The notes under the pieces were generated by a model, which saw only the letters and a list, made by a program, of their open reading frames with translations, was not told where the DNA came from and ran no database searches. Both the position numbers and the translations under genes were made by a program. This document shows positions 38,393 through 46,807 of a stretch of DNA of 64,000 bases, piece by piece. Within the stretch, counting starts at the first letter, position 1; each line of letters begins with the position of its first letter. Origin of the DNA: Antiquaquibacter oligotrophicus (GTDB lineage Bacteria > Actinomycetota > Actinomycetes > Actinomycetales > Microbacteriaceae); the NCBI RefSeq assembly GCF_020535405.1, contig NZ_CP085036.1, forward strand, positions 2,232,001 to 2,296,000. The letters are read 5' to 3'.

Positions 38393-39591
38393 GCATGAGG
38401 ATCGCGGTGCACGTGGGCGGCGAGCGGGGGAGTGAGGTAGCCGCCGAGGCGCAACGACACGGTCACATCGTGACGCGGGTCTCCGGTCATCCGGAACTTG
38501 TCGCAGCTTTCGCCGAGCGTCTCGTCGACGTCGCCATCGTCGCAGGGGATGCCGCACTGTCGGTTGATCTTCTGGCTCCCGCCGACGCCACCGGGGTTCG
38601 AATGGTTGTCTTGGCGTCCACGGTTGCGCAGCGACGTCGGCTGACTCGGCTCGGACTCCACGAGGTGGTCGATGCTCGAGCATCCTGGTCGGTCATCGAG
38701 GCGGCTCTCGGGCGGGCACCCGGCAACTCGGCCGAACCGCGATCGTTCTCGGCCGTGACGATCGCGGTGTGGGGCCCGCACGGTGCGCCGGGCCGCACGT
38801 CGGTGGCGATCTCGCTCGCCGCAGAACTTGCCATGCTCGACCGCACGGTTGTTCTCATCGACGCCGACACCCATGCGGCCTCGGTCGCACCGGCCCTCGG
38901 TCTCGCCGATGGCGCTCCGGGCTTCGCGGTCGCATGTCGACTTGCGCGCAGCGGGGAGCTGACGTCGGCTGAGGTGACACGAGTGTCGGAGTTGGCCGGT
39001 GCCGGTGATGCGGAGTTCCGCGTGTTGACCGGAATCCCGCACTCATCACGCTGGACCGAGGTCCACCCGGAGAACGTCGAGGCTGTGCTCGCCGAGTGTC
39101 GAGGAGAGGCCGACGTGGTTGTGGTCGATGTCGGCGCGAGCCTCGAACGCAACGAGGGAGGCGCCGCTCGTGACGCCGCGGCGATCGCGGTGCTCGCGGC
39201 CGCCGATGTCGTCGTCGCGGTGGCCGCGGCCGACCCCCTCGGACTCGCCCGATTCGTGCGCATCGTGCCGCACGTGCGCGACCTCATCGGTGGGAGCCTC
39301 ATCACGGTCGTCAATCGTGTTCGGGCGAGCGCCCTGGGGGCTCGGCCACGAGAACAGGCGGCCTCCGCTTTGGCTCGGTTTGCGGGCATCCATGGTGCCG
39401 TCATGATTCCGGATGATCGTCCGGCGTTCGACGTGGCGATGCTCGAGGCCGCGCCGCTCGCGACGGTCGCCCCGAGGTCTGCGGCGAGACTCGCACTCCG
39501 AGACCTCGCCCTGTCGCTGCTCCCGCCGCGGGCCGATCACGCGCCGAGACGCCGAGACCGACGCCGGGTTCTCACACCGGGCAGGCGCTAG
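38389..39591 (+). CDS. MinD/CpaE-like P-loop protein
   Basis: A 400-residue protein. The N-terminal part (about 1-115) resembles a receiver-like fold without clear phosphorylation residues. The ParA/MinD-type domain starts at VTIAVWGPHGAPGRTSVAISLAAELA with an Arg in place of the usual P-loop Lys. It continues with VVLIDADTHAASVAPALGL and DVVVVDVGASLE. The tail is Arg-rich. Coupled to the SAF gene by a GTGA overlap, which recalls the CpaB-CpaE pair of Tad systems. ATP hydrolysis is uncertain because of the altered P-loop. Confidence 0.7.
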   Translation: MSMRIAVHVGGERGSEVAAEAQRHGHIVTRVSGHPELVAAFAERLVDVAIVAGDAALSVDLLAPADATGVRMVVLASTVAQRRRLTRLGLHEVVDARASWSVIEAALGRAPGNSAEPRSFSAVTIAVWGPHGAPGRTSVAISLAAELAMLDRTVVLIDADTHAASVAPALGLADGAPGFAVACRLARSGELTSAEVTRVSELAGAGDAEFRVLTGIPHSSRWTEVHPENVEAVLAECRGEADVVVVDVGASLERNEGGAARDAAAIAVLAAADVVVAVAAADPLGLARFVRIVPHVRDLIGGSLITVVNRVRASALGARPREQAASALARFAGIHGAVMIPDDRPAFDVAMLEAAPLATVAPRSAARLALRDLALSLLPPRADHAPRRRDRRRVLTPGRR

Positions 39592-39600
39592 CCTTGTCGA

Positions 39601-41103
39601 GTGTCGACGCTCAGTGATCTCGTCCAGGCGCAAGGGCGCTCCAGTGATGCCGATATCGAATGGCTCCACCTGCTCGTCGGGGACTGGCAGTTGCTCGCCG
39701 ACCTCGCCTTCGCCGACATCGTGCTGTGGGTTCCGAGTGCCGGCGGCAGTTTTGTTGCCGTAGCCCATGCCCGCCCCTCCAGTGCGGCGACTCTGTTCTA
39801 CCGGGACTTTGTCGGTCAGGAGATCAAACCCGAGTGGACCGCGCAGGTGACGGAAGCCTTTGAGACGGCCCGCATCGTCGATACGGCGGCTCCCGCCTGG
39901 TACGAGGAGACCCCAACGCGCGTTCGCGCGGTGCCGGTGATGCGCCGCCTGAGCCCGAGCGGGAGCGCGACAACCGAGCATCCCATCGGTGTTGTCACGC
40001 GGCACACCAACCTGAGCGAGGCGCGAACCCCCAGTCGCCAGGAGCTCACCTTCAATGAGTGCGCCAATGACCTCTTCGCGATGATCGCGTCGGGGGACTT
40101 CCCGGACCTCGGGGCTCCGAGCGGCCCGCGCCGCGGCGCGCCCCGTGCATCCGACGGCCTCATTCGACTCGACGTCGACGGTCTCGTGACCTTCGCGAGC
40201 CCCAACGCTCTCTCCGCCTTCAACCGCATGGGTTTCGCGGGCGAGCTCGAGGGGGAGTCCCTCGCCGAGGTGACCACCGAGCTTCTCCACGGCAGGCTCA
40301 CGGTCGACGAGTCGCTCCCGCTCGTGGTGACCGGTCGTGCACCCTGGCGCACCGACATCGAATCGCGCGGCGTCACCGTCTCCTTGCGCACCATTCCTAT
40401 CCGCGATCGCGGTGAGCGTGTCGGCGCGATTGTGCTGTGCCGCGATGTGACCGAGGTGCGTCACCAGGAGCGCGAGCTCATCACCAAGGATGCGACGATC
40501 CGCGAGATTCACCACCGTGTGAAGAACAACCTCCAAACGGTCGCCTCGCTCCTGCGCATTCAGGCGCGGCGCACACACTCGGACGTGGCGCGGGATGCCC
40601 TCGGCCAGGCGATGCGGCGCGTGGCATCCATCGCGGTTGTCCACGACACGCTCTCCGAGGGGCTCACCCAGAACGTCGATTTTGATGTCGTCTTCGATCG
40701 CGTTCTCAAACTCATCGCCGAGGTGGCATCCAGCCACAACACGACGGTGCACCCGCGGTCAACGGGAAGCTTCGGGCATCTCCCGAGTGAGTACGCGACG
40801 CCGCTCGCCCTCGCGCTCACCGAATTGGTCACCAACGCAGTGGAGCACGGACTCGCTGGCCGTGACGGCGAAGTCGAGATCGCGGCGACCCGCACCGAGG
40901 ACCACCTCAGTGTGAAGGTGCGCGACAACGGTGTTGGACTCCCGGAGGGTCAGGTCGGTTCCGGTCTCGGAACCCAGATCGTGCGCACCCTCATCCAGGG
41001 CGAGCTCGGCGGCACCATCGATTGGCACACTCTCATGGGCCGTGGCACCGAGGTGACAATCGACGTGCCGCTCACCTGGCTGCGCGGCACGTCGATCGGC
41101 TAA
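39601..41103 (+). CDS. pdtaS: Cytosolic sensor histidine kinase PdtaS
   Basis: A 500-residue soluble kinase: GAF-like N-terminal domain (about 1-165), PAS domain (about 185-285), then HisKA_2 with REIHHRVKNNLQTVASLLRIQARR (H304/H305) and an HATPase with LTELVTNAVEHG and DNGVGLPEG. This is the layout of PdtaS (Rv3220c), which phosphorylates the RNA-binding antiterminator PdtaR. Start is GTG at 39601. The end overlaps the convergent small membrane gene by 4 bases. whiB1 lies close by, as in mycobacteria. Confidence 0.92.
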   Translation: MSTLSDLVQAQGRSSDADIEWLHLLVGDWQLLADLAFADIVLWVPSAGGSFVAVAHARPSSAATLFYRDFVGQEIKPEWTAQVTEAFETARIVDTAAPAWYEETPTRVRAVPVMRRLSPSGSATTEHPIGVVTRHTNLSEARTPSRQELTFNECANDLFAMIASGDFPDLGAPSGPRRGAPRASDGLIRLDVDGLVTFASPNALSAFNRMGFAGELEGESLAEVTTELLHGRLTVDESLPLVVTGRAPWRTDIESRGVTVSLRTIPIRDRGERVGAIVLCRDVTEVRHQERELITKDATIREIHHRVKNNLQTVASLLRIQARRTHSDVARDALGQAMRRVASIAVVHDTLSEGLTQNVDFDVVFDRVLKLIAEVASSHNTTVHPRSTGSFGHLPSEYATPLALALTELVTNAVEHGLAGRDGEVEIAATRTEDHLSVKVRDNGVGLPEGQVGSGLGTQIVRTLIQGELGGTIDWHTLMGRGTEVTIDVPLTWLRGTSIG

Positions 41104-41429
41104 GTCCCGAGGGGCTCCCACTCGGTCGCGGCGATGACGCCGACGAAGATTAGTGACACGGCCGCGATGGCGAGCATGCAGGCCGCCATGATCGCAAGCC
41201 GCCTGCGCCCGACGGGCACAACGAATCGTGTGACCACAATGGCGGCGTACAGTGCGACCACAATGGCGACGCCGATGAGTGCCGCGCCCTCAAGGCTGGT
41301 GAGCAGCGAGAGCACCACGATTGAGACGACGCTGAGGAGACCGCCGACGATCAACCAGATCGTGCCCGTCGAGCTCGTCAGGGACGGCTGTTCGCGGATG
41401 CGGGTGGGGTCGTTGCTCGTTTCGCTCAT
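41100..41429 (-). CDS. Small three-helix membrane protein, unknown
   Basis: A 109-residue protein. After 25 polar residues come three hydrophobic helices (about 24-46, 48-68 and 79-101), with GRRR between the second and third. No family recognised. The ATG at 41429 is used, with a GTG two codons earlier as alternative. It lies between pdtaS (convergent) and whiB1 (same strand, 84 bases upstream), so it could be read through from whiB1. Confidence 0.65.
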   Translation of the reverse strand: MSETSNDPTRIREQPSLTSSTGTIWLIVGGLLSVVSIVVLSLLTSLEGAALIGVAIVVALYAAIVVTRFVVPVGRRRLAIMAACMLAIAAVSLIFVGVIAATEWEPLGT

Positions 41430-41513
41430 GCCCACAACCCTAGGCAGCGGGCATCCGGCACAGTAGGGCTGTGCAGGAGAACAACTCGCGGCTACACTGC
41501 CGCGGGTGTGGCG

Positions 41514-41762
41514 CTAGGAAGCGCGACGGGCGCGAGCGGCGCGACGCTTGAGGGCGCGGCGCTCGTCTTCGCTGAGGCCACCCCAGACGCCGGAGTCCTG
41601 GGAGGTGTCGAGTGCGTACTGGAGGCACATCTCGGTCACGGTGCAGCGCGCGCAAACAGCCTTGGCCTTGTCGATCTGGTCGACGGCCGGACCGGTGTTG
41701 CCGACGGGGAAGAACAGCTCCGGGTCAGCGGTCAAGCAGGCAGCTTTGTCGCGCCAGTCCAT
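41514..41762 (-). CDS. whiB1: WhiB1-like iron-sulfur regulator
   Basis: An 82-residue WhiB protein with four cluster cysteines (C9, C37, C40, C46), the motif SGVWGGLSEDERR at 57-69 and a basic end KRRAARARR. Size and the start MDWRDKAACL match WhiB1, the essential nitric-oxide-sensitive regulator found near pdtaS. The ATG at 41762 has AAGGAG seven bases before it. The 184-base region upstream, shared with a divergent membrane gene, contains a palindrome ATACCGGTAT at 41904-41913 that may be a control site. Confidence 0.93.
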   Translation of the reverse strand: MDWRDKAACLTADPELFFPVGNTGPAVDQIDKAKAVCARCTVTEMCLQYALDTSQDSGVWGGLSEDERRALKRRAARARRAS

Positions 41763-41946
41763 GGTGGTACTCCTTAGGTGCTCGCGGTGGGTGTCCGCGG
41801 ACAGGCGATCGACACGTCGATACGCCTGTTGGATGGGGGTGGAAAAATCCGTGGGACCCGCTCGCGACACTGGGAGCGTGAAATCAACCTCAACTAGAAT
41901 CGCATACCGGTATATACAAATCAATGGTTTTTTGATGAGGGGTGCT

Positions 41947-42339
41947 GTGGTAGAGGGTCGCCGTCATCCGCTTCTCACCACTCTGGCGGTCATCGTTTTC
42001 GCGGAATGCGCGCTCATGGTGGCCGCCGCGTTGTGGCTGATTCTGGAGCTCATCATCGACGTACCGTCGTCGGTCGCGAGCGCTCTCGCTCTCACCGTGC
42101 TCGTGGTGATCGCCGCGATCTGGCTTGCCGTTGTGGGGGTCAACACCCTGCGTGGTGCACCGTGGGTGCGCGGCGCGATCGTGGTGTGGCAGATCCTTCA
42201 GATCGCGGTTGCCGTCGGCAGTTTTCAGGGGCTGTTCGCGCGACCGGATGTCGGGTGGGCGCTGCTCATCCCCGCCATCGTTGCTCTCGTGCTGCTCTTC
42301 ACGAAGCCCGTGATGGCAGCGACGGCCCGGGAATCCTAG
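41947..42339 (+). CDS. Four-helix membrane protein, unknown
   Basis: A 130-residue membrane protein with about four helices: LLTTLAVIVFAECALMVAAALWLILELI, ALALTVLVVIAAIWLAVVGV, GAIVVWQILQIAVAVGSF and WALLIPAIVALVLLF. The start is chosen at GTG 41947 (VVEGRRHPL) because GAGGGG lies about five bases upstream. An ATG four codons earlier is also possible. Divergent from whiB1; a TAGAAT hexamer at 41895-41900 could be its -10. It ends overlapping the convergent bcp gene by 4 bases. No family recognised. Confidence 0.7.
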   Translation: MVEGRRHPLLTTLAVIVFAECALMVAAALWLILELIIDVPSSVASALALTVLVVIAAIWLAVVGVNTLRGAPWVRGAIVVWQILQIAVAVGSFQGLFARPDVGWALLIPAIVALVLLFTKPVMAATARES

Positions 42340-42809
42340 GCGGCGAGCCCCAGCTTCTTGCGCAGCATGGCGACGTGGCCGGTCGCCTTGACGCTGTACA
42401 GCGCGAGCGTGATCACACCGTTCTCGTCGATGACGAAGGTCGAGCGGATGACCCCCACCACCTGCTTGCCGTAGAGGTTCTTCTCACCCCACGTACCGTA
42501 GGCCTCGTGTACCGTGCGATCGGGATCGCTGAGGAGCGCGAAGTTCAGGCCGTCCTTCTCGCGGAACTTCGCGAGCTTGGCCGGCTCGTCGCGGGAGACG
42601 CCGAGCACCGTGTAGCCCTCCGACTTCAGCGAGGAGAGGTTGTCACGGAAGTCACAGGCCTGCTTCGTGCATCCTTCGGTCATCGCCTCGGGGTAGAAGT
42701 AGAGAATCACTTTCTGCCCGCGGAAGTCGTGCAATGACACCTCCGCACCGCTCTCGTCGGTGAGTGTGAAATCGGGTGCCGTGTCGCCGGGCTCGAGTCG
42801 TGCGGTCAT
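42336..42809 (-). CDS. bcp: Thioredoxin-dependent peroxiredoxin (BCP type)
   Basis: A 157-residue peroxiredoxin that reduces hydrogen peroxide and organic peroxides with thioredoxin. The peroxidatic C47 and resolving C52 stand in EAMTEGCTKQACDF, the five-residue spacing of atypical 2-Cys BCP enzymes. APDFTLTDESG at 11-21 and the RSTFVIDENGVI segment are also typical. ATG at 42809 is the family start; the frame is open further upstream without similarity. It lies just before tRNA-Lys on the opposite strand. Confidence 0.93.
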   Translation of the reverse strand: MTARLEPGDTAPDFTLTDESGAEVSLHDFRGQKVILYFYPEAMTEGCTKQACDFRDNLSSLKSEGYTVLGVSRDEPAKLAKFREKDGLNFALLSDPDRTVHEAYGTWGEKNLYGKQVVGVIRSTFVIDENGVITLALYSVKATGHVAMLRKKLGLAA

Positions 42810-42868
42810 CTGTCTCCTCAGGTCTCCAGTCATGCTAACCTTGTTCCTCGGCCCGCCAAGCGGGCTAC

Positions 42869-42943
<75 letters not shown>

Positions 42944-42944
<1 letters not shown>

Positions 42945-42985
42945 AAGGCTCGGAGCAGCTCTCGCCAGCGATTCCGGGCCTTTTT
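42944..42985 (+). terminator. Intrinsic terminator of tRNA-Lys, located in the element
   Basis: AAAGGCTCGG (42944-42953) pairs with CCGGGCCTTT (42974-42983) with one G-U, followed by more T. This classic U-tailed hairpin ends the tRNA transcript. It lies on the element side of attL. Confidence 0.75.
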
Positions 42986-43433
42986 CGCTCCTACGAGGGC
43001 GAATCCGCTCACTTGGTGTGCTCGACCCTAGGTGCCGATCCCCTCCTGCGAGTTCAGCAAGTTCCTCCCGAGCGTCCTGGAGGGCCATCGCGACTGATGA
43101 AATCCAAAGCTCGTTGAGCACGCGGTCGAACGTCTCCCGAGACCGCGAAGCTCAGCGCGTCCACCGTCGAACCGTCCACGTCCTTCAAATAGTCGAGCAG
43201 TACGGAGTGCAGCGCCGGTTGAAGGTCGACGTCGTAGAAGTTGTAGTCGAGGTCGCCCTCAGAGCTTCGTCGCGTCTGCATGATATTTGCCTTCCCAGCG
43301 GCTGCCTGCCGCTCGCCTTCCAGCCTGAGCCGCAATGGGGTTGCATTGATATAGCCCCCCTGTGACCGGGCAGCGATGCGGATAGTCCTCGCTGGCCGCG
43401 AGCGCCGTCACCCCCTTCGGCCAGAATGTGTAT

Positions 43434-44270
43434 ATGGCTCAATGGACACCGCGTGGCGCTGACCCAGCCTCGCACCACGCGCTCGTAGACGGCATTCCCG
43501 ATTGGATGGAGCGTTCACTCCGCAACTGGTTCGGCACCGAGTTCACTCTTGGGTCGGACTACACCGCGCGTGCATGGACTGAACGGATGGAGGAGTACGA
43601 CCTCGCTGCTCGGACCTCGCTCGCAGCAGACTTGGAGCGTTATGGGCCCGACAGCGTCTTCGACGCTTTGGGTTCAAGTGCGCTGGACGTCATCGACTGG
43701 CTCATTCACGACAACTCGACGTGGGACGGGCGCGAAAGTCGCAACGATGAGTTGGAGGGAATATTGCTAGCGGGCGGCTCGCTCTGGAAGGTTGGGCAGC
43801 GCGGCGGATTCGCGGGATTAGAGCGACGTGTACCTGAAGGGGTGCAGGTCGCAGCCGAAGCAGCGATTGCGGTCCCCGGCAATGCGGGTTCCTTGCTGTC
43901 GGAAGCGTGGCATGCGGCATTCGGCCTCAATCCCGACTACGAGAAGGCCTACGCGAAGTCAATAAAGGCAGTTGAAGCAGCTGCGATCCCGGTGGTGAGT
44001 CCCAATCACACCGGAGCTACCCTCGGCACCGTAATCGGACAAATGCGTGCGGACGGCGACTGGGCTCTCGCTATGACTCGCGAGCATCCCACTCACACAA
44101 CCGCGCAGGTTGTGATCGGCAATATGCAAGCACTCTGGACAGGTCAGAATGACCGGCATGCGGGCCAGCCGGGCTACGCTGCGAGCACGCAGGCCGAAGC
44201 CGAAGCTGCAGTGATGCTCGCCGTGCCTCTGGTCCAGTTGTTCTCCTCGGGTGCGGTCGCTCGACGCTAA
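43434..44270 (+). CDS. HEPN/abortive-infection-like protein, candidate toxin
   Basis: A 278-residue soluble protein. The N-terminal half (about 1-115) has DWMERSLRNWFGTEF and SALDVIDWLIHDN. The C-terminal half resembles Abi_C/HEPN-type domains: NPDYEKAYAKSIKAVEAAAIPVV, TLGTVIGQM, then ALWTGQNDRHAGQPGY followed by a long alanine-rich helix. The NDRHAG box is a candidate RNase-like motif, although spacing differs from the usual R-x4-6-H. Such proteins occur in phage-defence and toxin settings. ATG at 43434 or GTG two codons earlier could start it; no clear ribosome site. It converges with the integrase remnant, whose stop overlaps its own. Confidence 0.6.
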   Translation: MAQWTPRGADPASHHALVDGIPDWMERSLRNWFGTEFTLGSDYTARAWTERMEEYDLAARTSLAADLERYGPDSVFDALGSSALDVIDWLIHDNSTWDGRESRNDELEGILLAGGSLWKVGQRGGFAGLERRVPEGVQVAAEAAIAVPGNAGSLLSEAWHAAFGLNPDYEKAYAKSIKAVEAAAIPVVSPNHTGATLGTVIGQMRADGDWALAMTREHPTHTTAQVVIGNMQALWTGQNDRHAGQPGYAASTQAEAEAAVMLAVPLVQLFSSGAVARR

Positions 44271-44680
44271 CCGACCCGCGGAATTGCTGCCGCGGCCGGT
44301 CGCGCGGCGAGGTTGTCGAGGCGGTCCATGTCCGCGGTCGCCGAGCCGTTGAATAGGTGCGAGTAGATGGAGTCGGTGGTGTTGATGTTGGCGTGGCCCA
44401 TCCATCGCGAGACCTTGCGAATGTCGATACCTTGCGCGGCACAGGCGCTCGCTTAGAAGTGCCGCGGGTCGTGCGACCGCGCCGGGCGGACGCCGAGCTT
44501 CGCGCGTCGAACTGAAGTAGTACCTGTAGACGGAGGACACGTCTAACGGGCGTGACCAGTCCACACGGTTGCGCGAGTCGCCATGCCGACCCTTGGAGCG
44601 CCCGGGCCAGAGCGCCGCGCTCGGGTCGGCTCGGCGAGGGTGTGCGGCGAGGTACTCGGTCAGCCCAAAATCGCGTTGAC
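44267..44680 (-). pseudogene. Tyrosine-type integrase, broken by frameshift and stop codon
   Basis: The C-terminal catalytic half of a phage-type integrase. An upstream frame gives LTEYLAAHPRRADPS...LWPGRSKG...VYRYYF. After a frameshift near 44530 the second frame gives VRPARSHDPRHF, then a TAA (44453-44455), then ASACAAQGIDIRKVSRWMGH and TDSIYSHLFNG to TAG at 44267-44269. The H-x-x-R, GH and Tyr nucleophile (IYSHLF) residues are all there. The TAA stands exactly where integrases have Tyr in RHFYAS, a single-base change from TAC or TAT. Nothing upstream of 44680 resembles the N-terminal part. It presumably inserted the element into tRNA-Lys. Confidence 0.85.
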
Positions 44681-44952
44681 TGCACCTGAATACGAACGGG
44701 CAATTTTCGCGCACCAGCGCCGTCTTCTTCTTACCGTGACGGGGACGCCGGTCCGGCGAGGGCGTTGGGTGATGGAAGGCTCGATGTGCGTTGATACGCA
44801 CTTCCGTGAGATCGTGAAGCGCGACGAAGACTCTTCAGGTCGATCCGGCGCTGATTCGACTGACGTAGTCGACCCCTCCTCATAACCCCTCCGAGTTCCG
44901 GGTAGACACCGATATGCCTCGCTGTCCCTCAGCCGCCGAGCGTCGCCCGGGA

Positions 44953-45477
44953 TTACGCCTGGAATGGTCGAGTTGGATCGAGAGCCGCGCGCGCGTTTTG
45001 GATGTACGAGTTCAGAGTCTCTTCCCTGCGAACTCCCCTCAGAGTGTCCCAGGAGATCAAACCGCCGTATCCAACGACAGAAACGATCGACGGCCCGCTC
45101 TCTCGATCGTCTTTTCGCCATCGAGTTGAATCCCATAGGTCGCCGAGATGGGGGACCTCGATTCGAAGAGTCTCGCCCGCTCGCATGCGCTTAGCTTCCG
45201 AAGCGCATCGACGATGTTCTGTTGTGATTTCGACGTACACGTTCTTCGCCTGGTCTGGGCCTTCGTTGGTGAGGATGAACGCGCTCCGTTCGGGCCACTC
45301 GACTTTCCAATGCACCACGTTGCGCTCGACTGCAGCAAGGCGGCTCTGCCGTGCCCTACGTTCTCCGAGGACGAGGGCGATCAGCGCGAGTGCGAGTGCG
45401 GCGAACGAGATGGCGTCGCTCCATTGCAAGTTTGCCAAGGTCACTCCCGAATCGAGGTTCGTGTCCACGTGCCGCAA
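44953..45477 (-). CDS. Membrane-anchored beta-domain protein of the AAA+ operon
   Basis: A 174-residue protein. A single membrane helix lies at about 23-38 (ISFAALALALIALVLG), followed by a basic stretch ERRARQSR, which favours a cytoplasmic location for the rest. The soluble part looks like a beta-sandwich: VEWPERSAFILTNEGPDQAKNVYVEI is the pattern of Ig-like domains in membrane-tethered defence and signalling proteins. No family recognised. It is the last gene of the operon, 7 bases after the DUF6414-like gene, so it probably works with the ATPase at the membrane. Confidence 0.6.
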   Translation of the reverse strand: MRHVDTNLDSGVTLANLQWSDAISFAALALALIALVLGERRARQSRLAAVERNVVHWKVEWPERSAFILTNEGPDQAKNVYVEITTEHRRCASEAKRMRAGETLRIEVPHLGDLWDSTRWRKDDRESGPSIVSVVGYGGLISWDTLRGVRREETLNSYIQNARAALDPTRPFQA

Positions 45478-45484
45478 GACGGAC

Positions 45485-46807
45485 TCACCAGTAGACCGCC
45501 ACGATCGCGACCTCTAAGTACTGCGCTGCGGATCCGTCGGAGCCTCCACTCGATTCGACCACTGGACTCCGTTGGGACCACGGCCAGAGTCTATTGCGCT
45601 CTCGAACCGCCTCGCGAAGTTCGGCCCTCTGCAGCTGGGTCACTTCTTCATCTGTGACGCCGGCGAGGCCGTCAACAAGCATGAAGGCTGTCGTCTGCGC
45701 ATCAATCGCGAGGGCCTTCAGGTCCCTGCCGCCAAAGAGCTCGCTCAGTCCGCTCGGGAGTGTTTCGTTCTCTCGACCCGCGAGTCTTTGAATGCTCGTC
45801 GCGTAGTCGATGATGGCCGGGTCAATTGGACCGTCCGGCATCAGAGCGGAGGCCCCCTTGTTGTGCCCGCTCCTTAGCGCTCCCAAAAACATCGTGCCGA
45901 GCCCGTCAACGGTCTCAGCCAAATCATCGTTGATGGTGCGCAGGATGGAGCCCACGTACGAACCCGACTCGAACTCGGTGAGCACCGGATTGACCACTCG
46001 GCAGAGCATCGTAAAGCGCGTTTGACGGAACAGAATGCGACCCACGTCCCCCCAGAACCACTTGGGGTTGGTCACGCTTTCGAACTCGACGTCGGTCGGG
46101 GCAGCCGAGTCCGAAACCGCTGTTGCATTCACAAGCCATGGTTCGCCTTGAATCTCGACGATGGAAACGCCTGGATTTTGGCCTACGACCGGAATCGCGT
46201 TGCCGGTAAGGCTGTCGATGAGTTCGGTAAGCGGCTTGGCGTTCTTTAGCGCGTCCCTCAACTCAATTGTGAGGAAGGTCGGGAATGATTCAACAACGCT
46301 CGTCACGGCCGACATAGCAGTCCGAGCTTTGTAGATGTCAGAGGCGACGAGGTCCGTTTCAATCTCGAGCAGGTCGCCGCGCTTGAGGTTTTTCAGAGCG
46401 ATGCCCTGGCCGAGTCGTCGCATCGTGGACGGGTCCGTCCGCCGGAGAAGGAGTTTGTCGATCGGACCGGTTCGCACCGAAGCAAGCGGCAGAAGGGCGA
46501 ATTTCGCGATGTTTTTCGCCCTGAAGCGTGCGAACGCCGACTGAGCCACCGACTTGCGCAGTACCTGAACTTCGGTACCTCGCACAGACTTCAGGGTGGG
46601 CGCAAAATTGGCTTGTCCGAACTGTGTCGTCTTTGACACCCCTGCAGAGATGCTGGCCTCGCGCGACCGGGACTGCGTCTCTGTCCTCTGCACAAGGATC
46701 TCGCCGTCGACGGAAGCGAGCAGGCTCTCAACGCTGGTCTCGTCTAGATAGACGAATTCCCTAATTGCTGAGCCGAAAGAACGTCGGCGCTTTCGGAAAA
46801 TACTCAC
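45485..46807 (-). CDS. Unknown protein with DUF6414-like start, partner of AAA+ ATPase
   Basis: A 440-residue protein without signal or membrane segment. Near the start stands IREFVYLDETSVESLLASVDGEI, resembling the opening of DUF6414 proteins, followed by a Ser/Gln-rich stretch and a block RGDLLEIETDLVASDIYKA near 155-175. The C-terminal 60 residues are charged and then end AQYLEVAIVAVYW. The GTG at 46807 overlaps the ATPase stop (GTGA) with AGGAGG upstream; an ATG at 46834 would be nine codons earlier. The tight overlap implies a complex with the ATPase, perhaps as substrate receptor or effector. Function unknown; family link from memory only. Confidence 0.6.
   Translation of the reverse strand: MSIFRKRRRSFGSAIREFVYLDETSVESLLASVDGEILVQRTETQSRSREASISAGVSKTTQFGQANFAPTLKSVRGTEVQVLRKSVAQSAFARFRAKNIAKFALLPLASVRTGPIDKLLLRRTDPSTMRRLGQGIALKNLKRGDLLEIETDLVASDIYKARTAMSAVTSVVESFPTFLTIELRDALKNAKPLTELIDSLTGNAIPVVGQNPGVSIVEIQGEPWLVNATAVSDSAAPTDVEFESVTNPKWFWGDVGRILFRQTRFTMLCRVVNPVLTEFESGSYVGSILRTINDDLAETVDGLGTMFLGALRSGHNKGASALMPDGPIDPAIIDYATSIQRLAGRENETLPSGLSELFGGRDLKALAIDAQTTAFMLVDGLAGVTDEEVTQLQRAELREAVRERNRLWPWSQRSPVVESSGGSDGSAAQYLEVAIVAVYW

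Noticed and set aside
39046..40752. A 568-codon antisense frame over the CpaE-like and pdtaS genes
   Set aside because: His/Arg/Glu-rich mirror of two recognised genes, crossing their boundary.
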